Positions 42,928 through 49,308 of a stretch of DNA of 64,000 nucleotides are shown piece by piece (position 1 is the first letter of the stretch; the number at the start of each line of letters is the position of its first letter). Position numbers and translations under genes: made by a program. Origin of the DNA: Candidatus Obscuribacter sp. Lineage in GTDB: Bacteria; Cyanobacteriota; Vampirovibrionia; Obscuribacterales; Obscuribacteraceae. The notes under the pieces were generated by a model, which was not told the origin of the DNA, searched no databases, and saw nothing but the letters and a program-made list of their open reading frames with translations. The stretch covers positions 682,001-746,000 of the forward strand of contig JADKDV010000004.1 in NCBI GenBank assembly GCA_016718315.1, in the 5' to 3' direction.

Positions 42928-44289
42928 TCAACTATTTGCGGATTTTACCACTGCCTCCACTTTTGCCGTACCAGTACTGCCGTGAGATGTTTTGGCTTTG
43001 ACTGAGACTACTGGGTCAAAGAGTGCCATAACATCAGCATCGTAGCCACCACTAAAGCTTTGCATTTCGGTAAGCGATAGCGTAGACAGCGGTACTGATT
43101 TTTCTCTGGCGTATGCGACCAGCGCTGATACTTCCTCATGTGCTTTGCGAAATGGCACAGATTTATTGACCAGATATTCCACCAGATCAGTTGTAATCAT
43201 ATCTGGATCTGATGCAGCAGCCAGTGTCACTGCGCTATTTACGGTCATGCTCTGTACTGCTACAGCCATGACATTGAGGCAGCCACTCAGCTCTTTGCTC
43301 ACTTTGATAGCTGGCGGTTTTGTCTCTTGCAAGTCGCGGTTGTACCCTAGTGGCAGTCCTTTGAGAGTAGCTAACACATTGATTAGCTCTCCCATCATGG
43401 CTCCGGCTTTGCCGCGCACTATTTCGACTGGATCTGGGTTTTTCTTTTGGGGCATGAGACTGGAGGCGGTTGTCACTGCATCACTAAAAGTGATAAAGCC
43501 AAACTCGCGAGTAGCCCAGATGACAAAAGTCTCCGCCATCTGGCTCAGATGCACAGCACACATAGACGAGGTAAAGAGATACTCGGCGACAAAGTCGCGG
43601 TCACTGACTGCGTCAATAGAGTTATTAAAGCAAGTAGGTAGACCGAGTAACTTGGCGCTCAGGTGCGGATCGATAGGCAAGCCCGTGCCAGCTTGTGCGC
43701 CAGCACCCAGAGGCGATACGGCCGTGCGCTTAGCGAGGTCACTAAACCGACTGTAGTCGCGCTCCAGCATCTCCATAAAGGCATGCATAGCGTGGGCAAA
43801 GTGCACCGGTTGTGCGCGTTGCAAATGCGTATAGCCGGGCATTACTGCATCGATATTGGACAGAGCACACTGGGCGACGGCGGACTTGAGTGTCTGGATT
43901 TGTGCTTGATGCTGAGTGATTTGCTCAAGTACAAACAGTCTCAAATCAAGCGCCACCTGATCGTTTCTACTGCGCGCTGTATGCAGGCGCAGAGCGTCCT
44001 GTCCGATTAGCTGTTCAAGGCGCTTTTCGACATTCATGTGGACGTCTTCAAAGACAGGATTGAGCTTAAACTTGCCCTCTTGATGCTCGACCAATATGGC
44101 ATTTAGTCCGCTCACTATGTTTGCCGCCTGGGCCTCCGTGAGGAGACCCTGCTGGCAAAGCATTGTGGCATGAGCGATGCTGCCTTTGATGTCGACTGCA
44201 ATGAGTGCCTCGTCAGCATCCACCGAGTTGACAAAAGCAGTGACCGATTGATCAAGCTGTTGGGTGAAGGCTTTTCTTAATACTTGCAT
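42928..44289 (-). CDS. argH: Argininosuccinate lyase
   Basis: Final step of arginine synthesis: argininosuccinate to arginine and fumarate. Start ATG 44289 (GGAG about 8 bases upstream); the longer frame from 44376 enters argG. The 453-residue protein has the fumarase/aspartase-superfamily signature SSLMPQKKNPDPVE, the HTARSRNDQVALDLRLF block and PGYTHLQRAQPVHF. Starting inside argG (38-base overlap), it is co-translated with it. Arginine control through the leader upstream of argG would cover both genes. Confidence 0.95.
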   Translation of the reverse strand: MQVLRKAFTQQLDQSVTAFVNSVDADEALIAVDIKGSIAHATMLCQQGLLTEAQAANIVSGLNAILVEHQEGKFKLNPVFEDVHMNVEKRLEQLIGQDALRLHTARSRNDQVALDLRLFVLEQITQHQAQIQTLKSAVAQCALSNIDAVMPGYTHLQRAQPVHFAHAMHAFMEMLERDYSRFSDLAKRTAVSPLGAGAQAGTGLPIDPHLSAKLLGLPTCFNNSIDAVSDRDFVAEYLFTSSMCAVHLSQMAETFVIWATREFGFITFSDAVTTASSLMPQKKNPDPVEIVRGKAGAMMGELINVLATLKGLPLGYNRDLQETKPPAIKVSKELSGCLNVMAVAVQSMTVNSAVTLAAASDPDMITTDLVEYLVNKSVPFRKAHEEVSALVAYAREKSVPLSTLSLTEMQSFSGGYDADVMALFDPVVSVKAKTSHGSTGTAKVEAVVKSANS

Positions 44290-45472
44290 TTTTGTTGCTC
44301 CAGGCAGAGAGTCTGAGACCATTGATATTGATAAAGCCGCCACTGTCAGCTGGGTTAAAGCTAGACATGTTTTCAAAGCTTGTCATTTTTTCGCTGTAGA
44401 GAGACTGCTCTGATTTGCGTGCCACCACCATCGATGTGCCTTTGTACATTTTGATTTTGGCTGTGCCGGTGACGCTTGCTTGCGACTCTTTGATAAAGTT
44501 GTGCAGCAGTTGTGTCTCAGGCGCAAACCAAAATCCGTTGTATGTGAGTTCTGCGATTTTGCTCACCATCGATTGTTTGAGGTGTGCTACTTCTTTGTCG
44601 AGAGTGAGCGACTCTACAGCCTGGTGCGCTTGCATCAGGATTGTGACACCAGGTGTCTCGTAGACTCCTCTGGACTTGATACCGATAAAGCGGTTTTCGA
44701 CGAGGTCGATACGTCCGACACCGTGAGCTGCTGCCATTTCGTTGGCTTTTTCTAGGAGTGCTACTGGTTCCAGTTTTACTCCGTCGATGGCGACAGGCAC
44801 GCCCTGCTCAAATTGGATCTCGACGTATTGCGGCTTATTTGGCGCTTCTTCTGGGTTTTTGGTCCAGAGATAAATGTTCTCGGGGGCTTCTTGCCACGGG
44901 TCTTCGAGGATGCCGCCTTCGTAGCTGATGTGCATCAGGTTGGCGTCCATTGAGTATGGTTTTTCTTTTGTGATAGGCAGTGGGATGCCGTGTTTTTCGG
45001 CGTAGGCAAAGAGATCGGTGCGGCTTTGATATTCCCATTCCCGCCAGGGTGCGATGACGCCGAGCTGCGGAGCCAGTGATTTGATTGCTAGCTCAAAGCG
45101 TACTTGATCATTGCCTTTGCCGGTAGCTCCATGGGCGATGTAGTCGCAGCCTTCACGCAGGGCTGCTTCCACCATGCCTTGTGCGATGCAGGGGCGAGCC
45201 AGCGATGTGCCCAAGAGGTAGACTGCTTCGTAAACGGCGTTGGCTTGGATAGATGGCCAGATAAAGTCTTTGACAAACTCGGCTTTGAGATCGTCGACGA
45301 TGCATTTTTCTGCGCCTGTTTTGAGAGCCTTTACTTTTACTGCCTCAAAGTCTTCTTCCTGTCCGACATTGGCACAGTAAGCCACGATTGGCACATTGTA
45401 TTTTTCTTTGAGCCAGGTCAGGATGCAGGAGGTGTCGAGTCCACCAGAGTAGGCTAAGAGTATTTTTTTCAT
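44252..45472 (-). CDS. argG: Argininosuccinate synthase
   Basis: Condenses citrulline and aspartate with ATP cleavage. The 406-residue protein opens with the ATP pyrophosphatase motif LLAYSGGLDTSCILTWL and contains YIAHGATGKGNDQVRFE, EKPYSMDANLMHISYEGGILEDPW and the late GFWFAPE block of the family. The ATG at 45472 has GGAG six bases upstream. The C-terminus runs slightly past the usual end and into argH. A 225-base leader with attenuator features precedes it (see entries at 45533-45731). Confidence 0.95.
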   Translation of the reverse strand: MKKILLAYSGGLDTSCILTWLKEKYNVPIVAYCANVGQEEDFEAVKVKALKTGAEKCIVDDLKAEFVKDFIWPSIQANAVYEAVYLLGTSLARPCIAQGMVEAALREGCDYIAHGATGKGNDQVRFELAIKSLAPQLGVIAPWREWEYQSRTDLFAYAEKHGIPLPITKEKPYSMDANLMHISYEGGILEDPWQEAPENIYLWTKNPEEAPNKPQYVEIQFEQGVPVAIDGVKLEPVALLEKANEMAAAHGVGRIDLVENRFIGIKSRGVYETPGVTILMQAHQAVESLTLDKEVAHLKQSMVSKIAELTYNGFWFAPETQLLHNFIKESQASVTGTAKIKMYKGTSMVVARKSEQSLYSEKMTSFENMSSFNPADSGGFININGLRLSAWSNKNASIKKSLHPTA

Positions 45473-45532
45473 GTTTGTCTCCGTCGTGTTGTGAGGTCGG
45501 TTAGTTAGTTGGTAGGTTAGGTAGGTAAAAGC

Positions 45533-45564
45533 AAAAAAAATCCCCGGGTGTTTAACCCAGGGAT
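45533..45564 (-). terminator. Intrinsic terminator in the argG leader (attenuator)
   Basis: In RNA sense: AUCCCUGGGU, loop UAAAC, ACCCGGGGAU, then a run of seven to eight U. The 10-bp stem has one mismatch. It lies 61 bases before the argG start, where no upstream minus-strand gene ends, so its role must be inside the argG leader. Its 5' arm can instead pair with ACCCGGGG at 45613-45606, a near copy of its own 3' arm, which would give a mutually exclusive antiterminator. Confidence 0.85.
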
Positions 45565-45590
45565 GCTTTAGTCTTGTTGCGCTTATTTAG

Positions 45591-45668
45591 CTATGCAAGT
45601 CGATGCCCCGGGTCATATATTGACTCGCGGCGACGGCGGTTGGCAGCAGTGGTATTAAGGACTGGCAT
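45591..45668 (-). CDS. Arginine-rich leader peptide of argG
   Basis: A 25-codon frame: ATG at 45668-45666, four consecutive Arg codons (CGC CGT CGC CGC) at 45638-45627, a fifth Arg at 45602-45600, and TAG at 45593-45591. It begins about 28 bases after the predicted transcription start. The antiterminator strand (45613-45606) lies inside the frame about 14 bases after the Arg run, so a ribosome stalled there by low charged tRNA-Arg would leave it free, while one reaching the stop would cover it or have passed it. The Shine-Dalgarno is weak (GGA 13 bases upstream), which is the main doubt. Confidence 0.6.
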   Translation of the reverse strand: MPVLNTTAANRRRRESIYDPGHRLA

Positions 45669-45702
45669 TTTGTAGATGCATTCCAAAGCGGTAACTTGTT
45701 GC

Positions 45703-45731
45703 AGATTAATCGCGGCAAACTCCTTTGTCAA
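45703..45731 (-). promoter_or_regulatory. Sigma70-type promoter of argGH
   Basis: Read on the minus strand: TTGACA at 45731-45726, a 17-base spacer, and TAATCT at 45708-45703 as a weaker -10. Start of transcription is expected near 45696, giving a leader of about 225 bases that contains the Arg-rich ORF and the terminator. Confidence 0.55.
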
Positions 45732-45850
45732 CAAAAACCTGCGCTGGAGTAGACATATGTTGCGAAATGATTAATATGCAACTTATATAGGCGATTTGCG
45801 CCCAAGCCACCCAGTTTGTTGATGTTTACCTTCAGCACCTCCTTCTATAG

Positions 45851-45871
45851 GATGAGTGCGTAAGTCTCATC
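45851..45871. promoter_or_regulatory. Inverted repeat, possible operator of the Paa-like operon
   Basis: GATGAG, nine bases, CTCATC, upstream of the oxygenase-like gene starting at 45968. A protein-binding site is an inference from symmetry and position only. Confidence 0.25.
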
Positions 45872-45967
45872 TATATAAAAAACTGCCCCTTAGGCTGATA
45901 CAAAAACTATTTGGTCTTGAGAGCATTTTATGCATGTATCAGTACGTGTTTTATAGGCGGCGTTTGC

Positions 45968-46771
45968 ATGAAAACTTATGACTCAAAGGATTCCCTGCCC
46001 GAAGAATACAAAAGCGCATTGCTTGATTTGTTGTCGTTCCAGGCGGACTCAGAGTTTGCTGGTGGTCAACGTGTCGAAGAAAATATGAAGTATGCGACCA
46101 GACCTGAAGAAGCCTACCGTCTGGCTAAAAAGGTCATGGAAGAAATGGGGCACGGCTGGTACTGCTGGGAGCTTATGGCAGAGCTGGGTATTGATGTTAA
46201 TGCCCGTGTGCAGCACCTGGTACAAAACCGCGACAATCCAGATCCTAAAAAAGTCCGCGTTATCAATGGCTTCCGCAAAGAAAACTGGGCCCCTCTGTTT
46301 GAGAGCTGGGCTGACGTGGCGATGTTTAGCACGGCTGTGACACCGGCTGCTGTAGCCTTCCTTGGTCAGTATCGCCACTCATCTTACCTGCCCTGGGCAC
46401 GTGTCTCTGAGCGCATCTGGGCCGAAGAGAAAGGTCACCTGGCATTTGGTGTGTGGGCTGCTAAGCGTGTTTTGGAGTTTGACGGCGCTGAGGGTCGCAG
46501 ACTCTTGCAAGAGGCTGTACCAAAATTTATGCAAATTGGTCTGGGCTTTGCTGGCAGACCATCTGATGATAGTGAGCACTTTGCCCGTTATTTTGAGCTT
46601 GGACTCAAGGTCAAGACCGCTCAGCAGATACAAGACGAATACATGGAAATCGTCGAGAAGAGACTCAAAGAAATCGGACTGGATATGCCTGCCGGCGTAC
46701 AGCCCAACTATGACATGAGAGTTGGCTATGCTAGTGCTACGCCTGAGCCTGCTATTAGCGGCGCAAAATAA
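45968..46771 (+). CDS. Paa-type ferritin-like diiron oxygenase subunit (PaaA-like)
   Basis: I start at ATG 45968 (MKTYDSKDS); 19 extra residues in the longer frame look non-coding. The 267-residue helical protein has two diiron ExxH motifs: Glu59-x-x-His62 in KVMEEMGHGWYCWELM and Glu154-x-x-His157 in WAEEKGHLAF, with further Glu near residues 29-38. It resembles the catalytic alpha subunit of phenylacetyl-CoA epoxidase (PaaA) and, more distantly, BoxB of benzoyl-CoA epoxidation. Its ATG overlap with the next gene and the ferredoxin after that make a three-gene cassette. The substrate could be another aromatic or acyl-CoA; no ligase or hydratase of these pathways is in the window. Confidence 0.75.
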   Translation: MKTYDSKDSLPEEYKSALLDLLSFQADSEFAGGQRVEENMKYATRPEEAYRLAKKVMEEMGHGWYCWELMAELGIDVNARVQHLVQNRDNPDPKKVRVINGFRKENWAPLFESWADVAMFSTAVTPAAVAFLGQYRHSSYLPWARVSERIWAEEKGHLAFGVWAAKRVLEFDGAEGRRLLQEAVPKFMQIGLGFAGRPSDDSEHFARYFELGLKVKTAQQIQDEYMEIVEKRLKEIGLDMPAGVQPNYDMRVGYASATPEPAISGAK

Positions 46772-47583
46772 TGACAGCACAGATACTCAATACTCAGCTC
46801 ACCGATGAGGATAAGCAACTGATCGAGCGCATCTCCGGTGGTGCGCTCGTGGAGACCTGGGCGGAGACTAGCGGGCGCTTTAAGGAGCTTGCTACCGGCA
46901 TCATTTTGCAGTTTGCTGATTCGCAGATGGCTGGAGCGGCTGGCTTTGTCCCTTATATCAATAAGGGACCGACCATCCAGGACCGCATCAATCTCAGTCG
47001 TATGGTCACCGAAAAGATGAGCATGGCCAAAGACGCCTATGGCATTTTGGCCGGCTTAAACTTTAACGGTCAGCGCTACATGAATGGGCACTGCTTTGAT
47101 AGTCGTGTGTCGCGTGATTCGTTTTTAGGCTATAGCCGCTCCTCTGCTGACAAACGGCTCAATGCTCTCTTGTATCCGCTGGAGAGTTTTGACGACATGA
47201 TCGTCTTTACTTATCTCCTGGCTGTGATGGCTAAGCTGATGCTCAAAGAGTTTAGCGAGGCTAGCTTTAAGCCATTGCGTGAGCTTGCGGCAAGCTGTCT
47301 TGCTATTGAGTCCTCGCATGGCGACCTGGCGTTAACTGCTCTGGAGCAGCGCATCAAGTTGCCAGCTAGCAAAAAGCAGATTGAGCTGTCTTTGCACTAC
47401 TGGTACGCGCGCATCGAGACCTCGGCAGGTCCAGCACAGTCTCTCTCCAATGAGTGGCATCGCCGTTTTGGTCTCAAGCGCTCCGATAACGCCGTGCTGC
47501 GCGATATGTGGCTCGTCGAGATCATGAGTCAGTTTGGCAAGTTGGATCTCAAATTTGAGCCTCCCACCAGTCGGGACGGCTGA
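46771..47583 (+). CDS. Paa-type ferritin-like partner subunit (PaaC-like)
   Basis: A 270-residue helical protein overlapping the stop of the previous gene by one base. It keeps the ferritin-like fold pattern and one ExxH (IESSHGDLAL) but has lost the first (TEKMSMAK), so it is unlikely to hold a full diiron centre. In the Paa system PaaC is a similar non-catalytic partner needed for PaaA stability. The two subunits likely form a heterodimer that receives electrons from the ferredoxin encoded next. Confidence 0.65.
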   Translation: MTAQILNTQLTDEDKQLIERISGGALVETWAETSGRFKELATGIILQFADSQMAGAAGFVPYINKGPTIQDRINLSRMVTEKMSMAKDAYGILAGLNFNGQRYMNGHCFDSRVSRDSFLGYSRSSADKRLNALLYPLESFDDMIVFTYLLAVMAKLMLKEFSEASFKPLRELAASCLAIESSHGDLALTALEQRIKLPASKKQIELSLHYWYARIETSAGPAQSLSNEWHRRFGLKRSDNAVLRDMWLVEIMSQFGKLDLKFEPPTSRDG

Positions 47584-47588
47584 GCGCG

Positions 47589-47822
47589 ATGCAGCAGCAT
47601 GTCACCGACCCAGAGATTTGTATCGGCTGCTCGGCTTGTGAGCTGGCTTGCCCGGTCAAAGCGATAAAGTCCATCATGGGGCGTTATTGCATCGACGCAG
47701 CGGTCTGTCAGGGTTGCGCTAAGTGCATTGAGGAGTGTCCTACGGGCGCTGCTGACTGTTTTATCGAGGTGGCGAGCGCCTACACCCAGGATGAGCAATC
47801 CAACTGGACTGCATTGCCCTGA
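47589..47822 (+). CDS. 2[4Fe-4S] ferredoxin, BoxA N-terminal-like
   Basis: 77 residues with two cluster motifs: Cys11, 14, 17, 21-Pro and Cys40, 43, 46, 50-Pro. The segments TDPEICIGCSACELACPV and CPTGAADCF, and the tail AYTQDEQSNWTALP, recall the N-terminal ferredoxin domain of BoxA, the reductase of benzoyl-CoA epoxidase. The flavin reductase part of BoxA is absent, so electrons must come from another protein. It lies 5 bases after the PaaC-like gene and is the probable electron donor to the pair. Confidence 0.85.
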   Translation: MQQHVTDPEICIGCSACELACPVKAIKSIMGRYCIDAAVCQGCAKCIEECPTGAADCFIEVASAYTQDEQSNWTALP

Positions 47823-47915
47823 GACCGCGTTCTTTTGTCTGCAATTTAAAATGTCACAGGGATTTCATGCCCTATGCCTTATAAGTGTTTTGGAATCCTT
47901 CAAAGGGCTTTGTGG

Positions 47916-48545
47916 ATGCAAAACGCGCTTAACTGGCAGCATTATGCTGAATTTGCCGAGAGTGCCTACAATAAGGGCAGTTTTGAAGTAGCAGACAATC
48001 TAATCAGGCTGGCTCTGAGTTGTGCGGCGTCTTTTGCAGACGGCGACTATCGCTATATCTCAACACTCGAGCACCTCGGCGATGTGCTGGTAGCCAGGTC
48101 TAAAGCTCACGATGCCTGTGAAAATTACACACGCGCATATAATTTGCTCAAAAAATTTCACGGACTAGCCAGCCTCAACGCCCTGCGCTTGCAAATCAAG
48201 TATGGTCGTGTGTTGATTGAGCTGGGCAAACTATCCGAAGCCAAGTCAGTACTGGCGGAGGCTCAAAATACCTGCAGCTCATACCTGGATGTGCCAGTCG
48301 AACTCACTGTGTTTATAGAGGCACATCTGCGCCGTGTCAGGTCGCTACAGCAGACAATTCCAAATGCCGTCAAGCTTGTACGCAATGATATTGAGCAGAC
48401 GCAGCGCAACACATACAGCCGTCTCAAGTCGCCCAAAAGCGCCGTCACTCGCAATTCGCTAACAGAGATCAAAGCTGTGCCCGTCGCCGTGCCCGCAGCT
48501 GTATCAGGATTGAACAATCAAACTCCTCTGGCTATGACTAGTTAG
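47916..48545 (+). CDS. TPR-like helical protein
   Basis: The ATG at 47916 has AAAGGG upstream; a second candidate lies at 47874. About 210 residues of helical pairs: WQHYAEFAESAYNKGSFEVADNLIRLAL, TLEHLGDVLVARSKAHDACENYTRAYNLL, LQIKYGRVLIELGKLSEAKSVLAEA, a three-unit TPR. The last 60 residues are Ala/Val/Pro-rich and disordered. There is no signal peptide. The function is unknown. Confidence 0.7.
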   Translation: MQNALNWQHYAEFAESAYNKGSFEVADNLIRLALSCAASFADGDYRYISTLEHLGDVLVARSKAHDACENYTRAYNLLKKFHGLASLNALRLQIKYGRVLIELGKLSEAKSVLAEAQNTCSSYLDVPVELTVFIEAHLRRVRSLQQTIPNAVKLVRNDIEQTQRNTYSRLKSPKSAVTRNSLTEIKAVPVAVPAAVSGLNNQTPLAMTS

Positions 48546-48758
48546 GATGTGATATAGTCCCTGATATCGCCGATGCATATACCAGATTTGCGCATTAAAG
48601 CCTCTGACGGTGCTATTGTTGGTCTGTTCCCGGATTGTTGCATTTATACAATAATGGTTACTTTGTAGTATTGCAGATGATGCTCGTCACAATGTCTCGC
48701 TGTTTGCAAAATGACAGCCCTGGCTGACTATGCTCAGTTTGTTCCCGTCTTGACACTA

Positions 48759-48783
48759 AAATGACAGTGTAACAATGTCATTT
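48759..48783. promoter_or_regulatory. Inverted repeat AAATGACA-N9-TGTCATTT, possible operator
   Basis: An 8-base perfect inverted repeat 29 bases before the -35 element of the LRV gene promoter. A third copy (AAAATGACAG) occurs near 48708-48717 in direct orientation. It may bind a dimeric regulator. No other feature is seen in the 48546-48758 stretch. Confidence 0.4.
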
Positions 48784-48811
48784 AATGGTATCACTGGTGA
48801 TGCGTTTTTAG

Positions 48812-48840
48812 TTGACGCTGCGTATTTGCTCGACTATAGT
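48812..48840 (+). promoter_or_regulatory. Sigma70-type promoter of the LRV-repeat gene
   Basis: TTGACG at 48812-48817, 17-base spacer, TATAGT at 48835-48840, close to consensus. Transcription should begin near 48847, immediately before the hairpin at 48850-48869. Confidence 0.75.
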
Positions 48841-48849
48841 GAAGATGTG

Positions 48850-48869
48850 GATGCCCCTTGCGGGGCGTC
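48850..48869 (+). other. 5'-leader hairpin
   Basis: GATGCCCC, loop TTGC, GGGGCGTC: an 8-bp GC-rich stem with one G-U pair at the very 5' end of the predicted transcript. It is followed by ATTTGTTCTTT, so it may stabilise the mRNA or act as a weak terminator. Confidence 0.5.
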
Positions 48870-48927
48870 ATTTGTTCTTTCAATTTATTTTCGCTATATG
48901 CGACTAGATAACATGTAGGAGGCAGGA

Positions 48928-49302
48928 ATGAAATCGATTTCCTCTGAATATATTAGAGTCGGCAGGTCTGAAGTAAGTGATGACACACTTAATGGGTTTG
49001 TTGTCTATGATGATGAGACGGTGCGTCGCCGTATCGCCGAAAACCCCAAGTGCAGCAAAGAGATCCTAGAAAGATTGTCCCGAGATGAGGCTCGCTCTGT
49101 CAGGACAGCGGTGGCAGCCAATGCCAATACAGATACGAGAGTGCTATTGAGTCTGGCCTCAGATAGAGATCCTGATTTGAGGTACTCCATGGCCGAAAAC
49201 CACAATCTACCATTTCAGATTTTGGATCTCTTGACCCATGACGAAAACCCTTATGTCCAGGCGCGGGCGCTGAGTACTCTCAGCCGCAAACAGACTAACT
49301 AG
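48928..49302 (+). CDS. LRV (leucine-rich variant) repeat protein
   Basis: 124 residues preceded by a strong AGGAGG. Almost all of it is three LRV/HEAT-like repeats: VRRRIAENPKCSKEILERL, VRTAVAANANTDTRVLLSL, LRYSMAENHNLPFQILDLL, with a partial fourth. The repeats are the same type as those fused to the response regulator at 14276-15091, so the two may share binding partners. LRV repeats form a right-handed solenoid for protein binding. Strong promoter, possible operator and strong ribosome binding site together suggest a regulated, well-expressed gene. Confidence 0.75.
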   Translation: MKSISSEYIRVGRSEVSDDTLNGFVVYDDETVRRRIAENPKCSKEILERLSRDEARSVRTAVAANANTDTRVLLSLASDRDPDLRYSMAENHNLPFQILDLLTHDENPYVQARALSTLSRKQTN

Positions 49303-49308
49303 AGGGCT

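Noticed and set aside
44289..44376. Longer argH start within argG
   Set aside because: The extra 29 residues are argG in another frame; a good ribosome binding site precedes ATG 44289.
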